A DNA stretch of 64,000 nucleotides, from assembly GCF_000011485.1 (NCBI RefSeq), contig NC_005071.1, positions 62,001 through 126,000 on the forward strand, written 5' to 3'. The notes beneath the pieces were generated by a model. It did not search any database. It was not told the origin of the DNA and saw only the letters and a list, made by a program, of their open reading frames with translations. The stretch comes from Prochlorococcus marinus str. MIT 9313 (lineage in GTDB: Bacteria > Cyanobacteriota > Cyanobacteriia > PCC-6307 > Cyanobiaceae). Within the stretch, counting starts at the first letter, position 1, and each line of letters opens with the position of its first letter. The position numbers and the translations under genes are program-made. Shown one piece after another: positions 49,431 through 57,507 of the stretch.

Positions 49431-50323
49431 CCCCAGTACAACTTTCTTTAGGTACTGCTCAGTTTGGTCTTGACTATGGAGTTACTAATCGAACAGGTCA
49501 AGTCCCCGAAGACGAAGTCAAAAGTATACTATTAGCAGCTCAACGTTCTGAAGTTCGTTTTTTAGATACAGCTCAGGCTTATGGTGATTCAGAATCCGTT
49601 CTTGGTCGTTGTTTAGACCCTGATAGCTCATTTTGCTTGATTTCTAAACTACCTGCTCAGACATCTGATCCATATACCTCTGTGTCTGTAGATGCATGGG
49701 AAGTTAGTTTTCAACAAACTTTAATTCGTTTAGGTTGTTCCAAAATCGATAGTTTTTTATTACATCAACCTGCTGACCTCTTACGTCCTGATTCTCATTT
49801 CTTGCTTAGTTGGTTAAGTAGTCTTCGCAAACGCTCTTTTGTCCGAAGAGTTGGAGTCTCTGTTTATTCTTCTTCAGACCTTGATGATCTTCCCCTTGAT
49901 CAAATACAGATTGTTCAGCTTCCTTTGTCTTTATATGATCAGCGTGCTTTGCATGATGGAACCATTTCAAGATTAAATGGTCTGGGTATCGCTGTGCATG
50001 CTAGGAGTACCTTTTTACAGGGGTTGTTGCTTACACCATCTGAACAATGGCCTGCTTGGATAGATCCTGACTTTCGTTTGCATCATTCATCGCTTGAAGC
50101 GTTTGCTGTTGAGCATAATTTAACTTTACTAAGTTTATCTCTGGGCTTTGTACAAAGCTGCTCTCAATTAGAGGCAGCTGTAGTCGGAGTAACAACGTAT
50201 ACTGAGTTAATGTCTCTTCTTGCTGTATGGATGTCATATTCCACTGCTCATCCGTTCGGTGATCCACATTGTTGGGCTTGGCCAAAAGGTCGTAGTCTTG
50301 ACCCGCGTCTTTGGCCTTCCTGA
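49427..50323 (+). CDS. Aldo/keto reductase in the nonulosonic acid operon
   Basis: 298-residue TIM-barrel oxidoreductase. LGTAQFGLDYG opens the barrel, FLDTAQAYGDSE carries the catalytic Asp and Tyr, and SKLPAQ supplies the Lys position. Reductases of this type are seen in several nonulosonic acid clusters but are not part of the basic six-step pathway. It may reduce a keto sugar at a branch, for example to alter stereochemistry, but I cannot assign a reaction. It overlaps pseC and precedes the amidotransferase by six bases. Confidence 0.88.
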   Translation: MTPVQLSLGTAQFGLDYGVTNRTGQVPEDEVKSILLAAQRSEVRFLDTAQAYGDSESVLGRCLDPDSSFCLISKLPAQTSDPYTSVSVDAWEVSFQQTLIRLGCSKIDSFLLHQPADLLRPDSHFLLSWLSSLRKRSFVRRVGVSVYSSSDLDDLPLDQIQIVQLPLSLYDQRALHDGTISRLNGLGIAVHARSTFLQGLLLTPSEQWPAWIDPDFRLHHSSLEAFAVEHNLTLLSLSLGFVQSCSQLEAAVVGVTTYTELMSLLAVWMSYSTAHPFGDPHCWAWPKGRSLDPRLWPS

Positions 50324-50329
50324 GCTCTT

Positions 50330-51577
50330 ATGACTGCTCCTTTCTCTACCCAGCTGAAACGCTGCACAACTTGTCTACTCCCAGAAACACATGAGACCCT
50401 TGTTCTTGATTCCGAGGGAGTTTGTAATATTTGTAGAGCTCAGGAAGTTAAAGCAGAAATTAACTGGGAAGAGCGCCTAGTTCATCTTGACAAATTAGTT
50501 GCCGAGTATCGTGGAAATTATCGATATGACTGTCTAATTCCTTTTAGTGGTGGTAAAGACAGCACTTGGACTCTCTATTACCTTATGAATCGCTATCCAG
50601 GCATTAAGCCTTTGGTAGTTCGTTTTAATCATGGTTTTTTACGACCGAATCTTCGCGCTAATTGCGATCGGGTCTTTCGAAAGTTAGGTGTTGATGTACA
50701 TGACTTCTCACCTAGTTGGAAAGTTGTTCAGCGTTTAATGCTCCAATCTTTTCTTGAAAAAGGAGATTTTTGCTGGCATTGCCATACTGGTATATTTGCT
50801 TATCCAATGCAAGTAGCTATTAAGGAGCAGGTACCTCTTATCTTTTGGGGCGAACCATCAGCAGAATACACTGCATATTACAATTATGATCAAGCTGAGG
50901 AAGTTGACGAAGAGCGTTTTAACCGATACGTAAATCTTGGCATTTCTGCTGAAGATATGCTTGTTCGATTGGATGGCTATTTGGACGAGCGTGATGTCGA
51001 ACCTTTTCGTTATCCACCACTCAAGGAATTACGCCAGTTAGGTTACCGTTCTGTATGTCTCGGTAGTTATATCCCTTGGGATGTAAAAATGCAAGTCGGG
51101 AAAATTCGTGAAGAGCTGGGATGGAAGGGAGACCTTGTCGAAAATGTACCTGAAGACTTTAATTACGAAAAGATTGAATGCTGGATGCAGGGTGTTCGCG
51201 ATTATATAAAATATATTAAGCGTGGCTATACTCGACCTACCCATCTTGCAGCTATCGACTTACGTAATAATAGAATTAGTAAGGAGGAAGCAAAAGCTAT
51301 GATTACTCAATTTGAAGGTCGCCGCCCCCCTAGTCTTGACCTTTTCCTTGACTATGTTGGTTTAGATGAAGAACAGTTTTATACAATAGCTATGGGTCAC
51401 CAAGTATCTCCTTGGCAATTTGATCCTGATTCGATTAAGTCTGGCCCTAAAACGCCTGACTTTGAAGATTGGCTCAGAGGTGACGGACTAGATCTTGTTG
51501 ATGCTGAAGACCAACTTGGTCGATGGGCTGATTCATGTTCAAGCTGTTCTTCATCATCTAGTTGTTCAGGCGGTTAA
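50330..51577 (+). CDS. N-acetyl sugar amidotransferase (PseA/WbpG-like)
   Basis: PP-loop ATPase that converts an N-acetyl group to an acetamidino group, using ammonia from a HisH/HisF pair. The 415 residues contain a CTTC...CNIC cysteine set (12, 15, 32, 35), the PP-loop SGGKDS (73-78), and the CWHCHTG segment. Its partners follow directly (HisH2, HisF2). Homologues include Campylobacter PseA and Pseudomonas WbpG. The last 13 residues are an unusual Cys/Ser-only-like tail (three Cys in CSSCSSSSSC, then SGG). The product would be an amidino-substituted nonulosonic acid or precursor. Confidence 0.9.
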   Translation: MTAPFSTQLKRCTTCLLPETHETLVLDSEGVCNICRAQEVKAEINWEERLVHLDKLVAEYRGNYRYDCLIPFSGGKDSTWTLYYLMNRYPGIKPLVVRFNHGFLRPNLRANCDRVFRKLGVDVHDFSPSWKVVQRLMLQSFLEKGDFCWHCHTGIFAYPMQVAIKEQVPLIFWGEPSAEYTAYYNYDQAEEVDEERFNRYVNLGISAEDMLVRLDGYLDERDVEPFRYPPLKELRQLGYRSVCLGSYIPWDVKMQVGKIREELGWKGDLVENVPEDFNYEKIECWMQGVRDYIKYIKRGYTRPTHLAAIDLRNNRISKEEAKAMITQFEGRRPPSLDLFLDYVGLDEEQFYTIAMGHQVSPWQFDPDSIKSGPKTPDFEDWLRGDGLDLVDAEDQLGRWADSCSSCSSSSSCSGG

Positions 51578-51579
51578 GT

Positions 51580-52230
51580 ATGACCGCTTGCGTACTTATT
51601 GTTGATGCAGGCCTAGGGAATATAGGTTCCGTTGTTGCAGCATACGATCGTCTTGGTGTACGCAATTTTCGTATTCGCAAACCTCCTTCAGATATTGCTT
51701 GCTACACCCATTTGATTCTCCCTGGTGTAGGTTCATTCTCTGCTGGAATGGACTCACTTAACAGTTTAGGTTGGTCAGATTGGTTGAAAGATGTTTGGCT
51801 TCCAACAGGACGTCCCTTACTTGGCATCTGCCTTGGTATGCAACTTCTTGCCTCTAGAGGTTTTGAAGGCTCTGATTCAGGTAATTCAATCCCCGGACTC
51901 GATCTTATCTCAGGTAAAATCGTACTTATGTCCCCTAGTCAAAATTTGGCGCTTCCCCACGTTGGCTGGAATTCGGTGTATTGGTCAAACACAATAACCC
52001 CACTTTCAGTAGACATAAATTCTGGCTGTGATTTTTATTTTGTTCATAGTTACACATTCCGTTGTGATGATGATTCAAACTGCCTTGCTACCTCTAATTA
52101 TGGTTCACAATTTTCCGCTGTTGTTTCAGACATTAGTCGTAATGTATGGGGTATGCAGTTTCATCCAGAAAAAAGTCAAAAGTTGGGTAAGTGTCTCCTT
52201 CAAAATTTCATTGCTCTTAATCCATGCTGA
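51580..52230 (+). CDS. hisH2: HisH2: glutamine amidotransferase subunit partnering the sugar amidotransferase
   Basis: 216 residues from the ATG at 51580, two bases after the previous stop; the frame is open a few codons further upstream but overlaps the tail of the amidotransferase gene. It is a class I glutaminase with Cys84 in GICLGMQLL and the His195/Glu197 pair in FHPEKS. HisH normally serves histidine synthesis. Placement beside the PP-loop enzyme and a HisF paralogue shows that it instead supplies ammonia for sugar amidination. It overlaps hisF2 by seven bases. Confidence 0.92.
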   Translation: MTACVLIVDAGLGNIGSVVAAYDRLGVRNFRIRKPPSDIACYTHLILPGVGSFSAGMDSLNSLGWSDWLKDVWLPTGRPLLGICLGMQLLASRGFEGSDSGNSIPGLDLISGKIVLMSPSQNLALPHVGWNSVYWSNTITPLSVDINSGCDFYFVHSYTFRCDDDSNCLATSNYGSQFSAVVSDISRNVWGMQFHPEKSQKLGKCLLQNFIALNPC

Positions 52231-53009
52231 AAAAACGCCTTATACCAAAGCTTCAGTTCTCGATTAAGCCAAGTTATCGTGGCCCAAAACCTGTCCTAGT
52301 CATTACCCGTCAATTTGACTCAAAGAGGGCTATCGGCGACCCTGTCTCGCAGGCCAAGATATATGAAGCTCAGCTCGCCGACGAACTCGTTCTTGTAGAT
52401 TTAGAAGGAACTTCTGATAGCTGGCCAATTTTACTTGACACGCTTTCGAATATGTCTGAATCACTTGCAACTCCACTTTCTGTAGGTGGTGGTATAACAT
52501 CTTTCGAGCAAGTTCAGCAATTATTAGATCGAGGAGCAGATAAGGTTGTCCTCAACTCTGGAGCTGTTAATAATCCCCAGCTAATAGACCTTGTAGCTAA
52601 TTCATATGGCTCCCAATGTGTAGTTATTAGTATTGATATTCGCAAGGAGTCTGATCTAAGTAGACACGTATATATAGATGGTGGCTCTACAGCTACTGAT
52701 TGGAGTTTATTTTCATGGGCAAATGATTGCGCTTCCAGAGGTGCTGGTGAACTATTGATTACTTCTATCGACAACGATGGTACTGGTACCGGACTTGATT
52801 TAGATTCTATTAGGCAACTCAGATACGAAGTCAATTTGCCACTTATTGCTTCTGGAGGATGTGGCTTGGCTCAGCATTTTGTTGCTGGTTATGAGGTAGG
52901 AGCCTCTGCTGTTGCAGCTGGAACCTTCTTCTCGCAACGTGATCAGAATCCTATGCAGTGCCGTTCTCATATTCGTAATGCGGGCCTTCCAATTAGACTA
53001 GAGCAATGA
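52224..53009 (+). CDS. hisF2: HisF2: cyclase-like subunit of the sugar amidination complex
   Basis: 261-residue TIM barrel of the HisF family, with SVGGGITSFEQV, DKVVLNSGAV and SIDNDGTGTG phosphate-site motifs. The catalytic Asp11 of true HisF (IPCLDV) is replaced (IPKLQF), while the second aspartate is present (Asp138 in ISIDIRK). Loss of Asp11 is expected when the barrel only channels ammonia and docks a sugar enzyme. It overlaps both neighbours by a few bases. Confidence 0.92.
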   Translation: MLKKRLIPKLQFSIKPSYRGPKPVLVITRQFDSKRAIGDPVSQAKIYEAQLADELVLVDLEGTSDSWPILLDTLSNMSESLATPLSVGGGITSFEQVQQLLDRGADKVVLNSGAVNNPQLIDLVANSYGSQCVVISIDIRKESDLSRHVYIDGGSTATDWSLFSWANDCASRGAGELLITSIDNDGTGTGLDLDSIRQLRYEVNLPLIASGGCGLAQHFVAGYEVGASAVAAGTFFSQRDQNPMQCRSHIRNAGLPIRLEQ

Positions 53010-53545
53010 AATTATTACGGTCAAACAAAATTACGCTTCGTCCAATTATTAGGAGTGATATTAATGAAAAGTATGTGTCATGGCTTAATGACCCAAATGT
53101 AAATTGTTTTCTTGAGACGCGCTTTTCTGTCCAAACTCTTGATACTGTTTTAAGATATTGGTCTGAGCATAATGGAGACTCTTTAAGTCCATGGTGGGCT
53201 ATTTGTAGAGTTGATGAGCATCATCGACATATCGGTAATATAAAACTCGGACCTATACACCCTATTCATTCTAAGGCAGATATCAGTTTGTTCATTGGCG
53301 ATCGCAATTCCTGGGGTTTTGGTTTTGCAACACAGGCTATAACTTTGGTTCGTGATCACGCTTTTAATGATCTCCTTATTCACAAGATTTCTGCTGGAAT
53401 ATATTCAAATAATATCGCTAGCATAAGGGCCTTTGAAAAATGTAACTTTACCCTCGAAGCTACTCTTAAGCACGAAGCCATTCTTTCCGGATCTCTTAGA
53501 GTAGATGTTCTTCGTTATGGATTAATTAACCCAAGGTTTATGTAA
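53006..53545 (+). CDS. GNAT acetyltransferase (RimJ/PseH-like)
   Basis: 179 residues with the RimJ/RimL-type layout. It opens ITLRPIIRSDI, has the acetyl-CoA loop as RNSWGFGFATQAI (near residue 100), and ends NNIASIRAFEKCNF. A second acetyltransferase, fused to PseG at 55908, is the better candidate for the PseH step. This one may acylate another amino group of the sugar. It is the last gene of the unbroken run starting at 40059; a gap of about 185 bases follows. Confidence 0.85.
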   Translation: MKLLRSNKITLRPIIRSDINEKYVSWLNDPNVNCFLETRFSVQTLDTVLRYWSEHNGDSLSPWWAICRVDEHHRHIGNIKLGPIHPIHSKADISLFIGDRNSWGFGFATQAITLVRDHAFNDLLIHKISAGIYSNNIASIRAFEKCNFTLEATLKHEAILSGSLRVDVLRYGLINPRFM

Positions 53546-53642
53546 ATACGCTCTCATCCGATTATTTTCTAATTGTTCATCTGCCTTTTTTCAATTCTTC
53601 CGCCTAACTTCTTCCTTTATTTTTCCTAATAGTTCCTTATGG

Positions 53643-53672
53643 TTGCCAACGTAGATAGTGTGGCTAGACAAT
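53643..53672 (+). promoter_or_regulatory. Weak candidate promoter for the second Pse transcription unit
   Basis: TTGCCA at 53643-53648, 18 bases, GACAAT at 53667-53672. It lies in the longest gap inside the 40059-59981 run. If real, the genes from the cytidylyltransferase to pseI have their own start of transcription near 53680. Confidence 0.25.
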
Positions 53673-53730
53673 ATTCTTGTTTTCTCTTTTTCTAGATGTT
53701 AGAATTGAAGGATCCAGTTTTGCTTTAAAC

Positions 53731-54495
53731 TTGAACATTAATACTATTGCCATTTTGCAGGCTCGTACTAGCTCTAGTCGTTTGCCCGGCAAGGTTTTGC
53801 TACCTATTATCGGCAAGCCTATGATTCTGCATCAACTTGATCGGGTTATTCGCTGTTCTTCCATTGATAAATTAGTCGTAGCCACATCCGTAGATTCAAG
53901 TGATGACAAACTCGCCAATACTATTCAATCCGCTGGGTTTTGTGTTTTTCGCGGCGACTTAAATGATGTTCTAAAGCGCTTTGCTGATTGTATATCTTTA
54001 TATGGTGGCAGTACTATAGTTCGTTTGACTGGTGATTGCCCATTGCATGATCCTGCTATTATTGATGAAATTCTTGAAGCGTATTACCTTTCACCTTGTA
54101 ACTATCTAAGTAATTCTTCTGATCCTTCTAATCTGTCTGTTCCTGATGGATTTGATGTGGAAGTATTTGATTCAGAATCGCTCAACCTAGCCTCTATTAA
54201 TGCTCACCTGCCTTCTGAGCGAGAACATGTAACCCCATGGATGCGTCGGTCCGATACCCCTTGTCAAGCTCAGCATTACATCCATAAGAACCCAGTTCCT
54301 TTTTACCGACTTACAGTGGATGATCATCTTGATTTTGAACTTGTCAGCAAGATCATTTCGGAACTCTATCCAACTAACCCTAATTTTGATTTAAAATCTA
54401 TTATTGACTTCTTGTCCAAGAACCCAACTCTTGCCAATACCAATATTAATACATTGCGTAATGAAGGCTACGTTCGTTCACTAAGCAACGATTAG
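53731..54495 (+). CDS. SpsF-type cytidylyltransferase (CMP-nonulosonate synthetase role)
   Basis: 255 residues from a TTG at 53731 (MNINTIAILQAR). The frame stays open to a TTG at 53677, but those 18 residues are not conserved in the family. The nucleotide-binding AILQARTSSSRLPGK motif at the start, the RLTGDCPLHDP segment and PDGFDVEVF identify the SpsF family (a GT-A-like cytidylyltransferase, as in the Bacillus sps operon). In this operon it is the only candidate for the last step, making the CMP-activated sugar that Maf uses. A dedicated NeuA/PseF is absent. Confidence 0.85.
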   Translation: MNINTIAILQARTSSSRLPGKVLLPIIGKPMILHQLDRVIRCSSIDKLVVATSVDSSDDKLANTIQSAGFCVFRGDLNDVLKRFADCISLYGGSTIVRLTGDCPLHDPAIIDEILEAYYLSPCNYLSNSSDPSNLSVPDGFDVEVFDSESLNLASINAHLPSEREHVTPWMRRSDTPCQAQHYIHKNPVPFYRLTVDDHLDFELVSKIISELYPTNPNFDLKSIIDFLSKNPTLANTNINTLRNEGYVRSLSND

Positions 54496-54569
54496 CTACT
54501 CCTTCTGCCCTTCACGATTACCATTCTTGTTTGTTCCTAACTTTTTTATTGTTACAACTGCCATAATTA

Positions 54570-55904
54570 ATGTCAAACCTTTTATTATTTGAAGTGGCCC
54601 CCGTTACCTCGTCTCCTTTGAGGGAATTCCCTTGTTCTGAAGCGTTGCTTGAAGAAGCTCTAAACCTTATTCCACTGGCTAGTCAAACCTTTAGTAAGAG
54701 TGTTTCTCAGCTTCCTAGAGGTGTCAGTCCCTTATTTGTCGATCGTGCTGACGGCGCACGTTTTTGGGATGTTGATGGCCATTCTTTTATTGATTTAACA
54801 AATGGCTTAGCTTGTGTCACTTTAGGCTATCGACACCCTGCTGTAGATGAAGCTGTTAGATCTCAGTTACAAAGCGGCGTAAGTTTTTCATTGCCTCACA
54901 AATTAGAATTGCAGGTTGCAAAATTAATTATAGAAATGGTTCCATGTGCCGAAATGGTTCGTTTCGCCAAGAATGGTACTGATGCCACAAGCGGAGCAAT
55001 TCGTTTGGCAAGACATTGTACGAAACGTGATCGTATCGCGCTTTGTGGTTATCATGGTTGGCAAGATTGGAGCATTGGAACTACTTCCCGTAATGGAGGT
55101 GTTCCTAAAGGTGTAAGTGATCTCAGTCATACTTTCATATATAACGACATAGATTCTCTCAAAAATCTCTTGAATCGTTACCCTGATGAATTTGCCGCTG
55201 TTATATTAGAGCCTATGAATATTACATGGCCAGAACCTGGTTTTCTTGAAACCATAAAATCTATTGCACATCAACATGGTGCTCTACTCATTTTCGACGA
55301 AACCATTACTGGTTTTCGTTTCTCCAACGGCGGTGCTCAAGAACTATTTGGTGTTATTCCTGATCTTTCAACTTTTGGAAAGGGCCTTGCAAATGGCTTC
55401 CCCCTTTCAGCTCTCGTAGGACGTTCTTCGTTTATGAAAGAGATCTCCAATATATTTTTTAGCGGGACCTTTGGTGGGGAAACGCTTTCCCTAGCAGCAG
55501 CAAATGCTGTTCTTTTGCAACTGCTTAATAACAATGTCACGGATAAACTATCCTCTATTGGTTCACAAATTGCGGATGGAGTCAACCACTTAATCAATCA
55601 CTACTCCCTTTCTCATGTTTTTAGTTTGTCGGGACATCCGAGTTGGAAAATATGGTCCATCAATGACCATTATGACGCTACGGCGTGGGAAATTAGAACA
55701 TTTCTTTTTCAAGAACTCTATGCTCGAGGAATGTTCACCATCGGCTCCCATAATATTTCACTTGCTCATTTGGACTTTGTGGATGAAATTCTGGATACTT
55801 ATTCACAAGTATTATCTCTTTTATCGTCTTCTTTGACTACGAAAGGAGGAGTTCGTCATAGTTTACGTTGCAAACCAATAGAGCCTCTGTTTAGGGTCCG
55901 ATAA
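54570..55904 (+). CDS. HemL-like class III aminotransferase/aminomutase in the Pse operon
   Basis: 444 residues related to glutamate-1-semialdehyde aminomutase. PLP sites are Asp243 (IFDETITGFR) and the Schiff-base Lys271 (TFGKGLANGFPLSALVG). Paralogues of HemL occur in nonulosonic acid and capsule clusters of several bacteria, where the substrate is probably a sugar. It is unlikely to be the housekeeping HemL because of its position and divergent N-terminus. It is followed after three bases by pseG. Confidence 0.88.
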   Translation: MSNLLLFEVAPVTSSPLREFPCSEALLEEALNLIPLASQTFSKSVSQLPRGVSPLFVDRADGARFWDVDGHSFIDLTNGLACVTLGYRHPAVDEAVRSQLQSGVSFSLPHKLELQVAKLIIEMVPCAEMVRFAKNGTDATSGAIRLARHCTKRDRIALCGYHGWQDWSIGTTSRNGGVPKGVSDLSHTFIYNDIDSLKNLLNRYPDEFAAVILEPMNITWPEPGFLETIKSIAHQHGALLIFDETITGFRFSNGGAQELFGVIPDLSTFGKGLANGFPLSALVGRSSFMKEISNIFFSGTFGGETLSLAAANAVLLQLLNNNVTDKLSSIGSQIADGVNHLINHYSLSHVFSLSGHPSWKIWSINDHYDATAWEIRTFLFQELYARGMFTIGSHNISLAHLDFVDEILDTYSQVLSLLSSSLTTKGGVRHSLRCKPIEPLFRVR

Positions 55905-55907
55905 ACA

Positions 55908-57506
55908 TTGACTGTACTTTTTCGCTGTGATGCCAGTCTTATTATTGGCTCGGGCCATGTAATGAGATGCTTGACTCTTGCGCGCGAGTTTACAGCATAT
56001 GGTGAGTCTTGTTATTTTTTTACTCGCACACAGCGCGGGGATCTTTTTTCACACATCAGACGTCAAGTTAACTTAGTCCCACTATCCCTTATTCCTGATC
56101 AATCTCACTTTTCTTCGGCTGAGTCGGCATACAGTGACTGGTTAGGTTGTTCCCAAGATCAGGATGCACTTGATACTATTAATGCATTTAAAGTTGCTAA
56201 TCTTACTTCCATTCGTCTTGTTGTAATAGATCATTACTCACTAGATAAAATCTGGCATGATCTGTTTCGTCATCACTTGTCTTTATTAGGATTCAATGTT
56301 CCTTTTCTCATAATTGATGATCTTGCTAATCGTCCACTTTATGCCGATTTTTTACTTGATCAGAATAGGATCCAATCCACCTCAAGTGATAATCCTTACC
56401 TAAGTTTAGTCCCTTCTCATTGCAAATTCTTTTTTGGTCCTTACTACGCTCTCATTGGTGAGTCGTTCCGTAAGCTTAAGCCTTTGCTTCCGCCTCGTAA
56501 GTCTCCCTTGCAACGACTTCTAATCTTTTTTGGGGCATCTGACATTCATAACTTCACTGAACTAGCTTTGAAAGCAATTTTAGATCCGCATCAATATTCT
56601 TTTAAAATTGATGTAGTTATTGGCAATTCTAATCCTCACCGTAACCGTATCATCGATTTTGTTTCCAATTATCCACATATTCATATTCATGATCCCTTGC
56701 CATGTTTATCTGGACTTATGGCGCAAGCAGATTTAGCTATTGGTGCAGGAGGTGTTACAAGTTGGGAACGGGCATGCCTCTCTCTTCCTTCACTAGTTTT
56801 CTGCATAGCATCTAATCAAAGCTATGTTGTACAACAACTTAGTGCTTCTGGAGCTGCCATTAGAATAGGTGAATTTAATAATTTTAACCCCCAGTTGTTG
56901 AGAGACATATTAAATAAATTTCTTTCCGACCCTAACCTTCTACAGCAGTATTCAGAGGCCGCATCTTCCCTTACTGATGGCTGGGGAACACCTAGAATTC
57001 ATGGCGCTTTATTCCCTGAGCGTCTTAAACCCCTATATATTCGTCCAGCTCTTTCTTCCGATGTATTTCTTTGGTTTCACTGGGCAAATGATTTAGCATC
57101 TCGTCAGGCCAGTTTTTCTAGTGATACTATTTCTTTAGAAACTCATAAATCCTGGTTTCAAAATAAACTCTCAGATCCTTTTTCTTTTCTCTTTGTAGCT
57201 CATTCTTTAGACGGCCTGCCGATAGCCTATATTAGATTTGAATCTAAAGAACGCTTAGACACGAATAACACATTCTATATATCCATAGCATTAGATACTG
57301 CTTTTCGCGGACACGGCCTTGCTTTTGATGTCTTAGATTCTGGCATTTCTTTTTTTGTAAGCAAATATAGTAATTCTCCGACGCTGATCGCTGAAATCAA
57401 ATCGAATAACTATGCTAGTCAACGCTTATTTTATAAAGCTGGATTCGTGTCAACTACCCCCGAGAGACCTGGCAGTCTCTGTCTTTCTAAATTTGTCCAA
57501 ATTTAA
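55908..57506 (+). CDS. pseG: PseG-PseH fusion: UDP-sugar hydrolase plus acetyltransferase
   Basis: 532 residues. The N-terminal part (1-365) is PseG, which removes UDP from UDP-2,4-diacetamido-trideoxy-altrose. It opens FRCDASLIIGSGHVMRCLTLA with catalytic His17 and has the GAGGVTSWERACLSLP motif of GT-B-like hydrolases. The C-terminal part (about 373-532) is a GNAT domain like PseH (YIRPALSSDVFLW, FRGHGLAFDVL, FYKAGF), which acetylates the C4 amine just before the PseG step. One polypeptide thus covers two successive reactions. The start is TTG at 55908, chosen because the family motif begins within five residues. Confidence 0.92.
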   Translation: MTVLFRCDASLIIGSGHVMRCLTLAREFTAYGESCYFFTRTQRGDLFSHIRRQVNLVPLSLIPDQSHFSSAESAYSDWLGCSQDQDALDTINAFKVANLTSIRLVVIDHYSLDKIWHDLFRHHLSLLGFNVPFLIIDDLANRPLYADFLLDQNRIQSTSSDNPYLSLVPSHCKFFFGPYYALIGESFRKLKPLLPPRKSPLQRLLIFFGASDIHNFTELALKAILDPHQYSFKIDVVIGNSNPHRNRIIDFVSNYPHIHIHDPLPCLSGLMAQADLAIGAGGVTSWERACLSLPSLVFCIASNQSYVVQQLSASGAAIRIGEFNNFNPQLLRDILNKFLSDPNLLQQYSEAASSLTDGWGTPRIHGALFPERLKPLYIRPALSSDVFLWFHWANDLASRQASFSSDTISLETHKSWFQNKLSDPFSFLFVAHSLDGLPIAYIRFESKERLDTNNTFYISIALDTAFRGHGLAFDVLDSGISFFVSKYSNSPTLIAEIKSNNYASQRLFYKAGFVSTTPERPGSLCLSKFVQI

Positions 57507-57507
57507 T

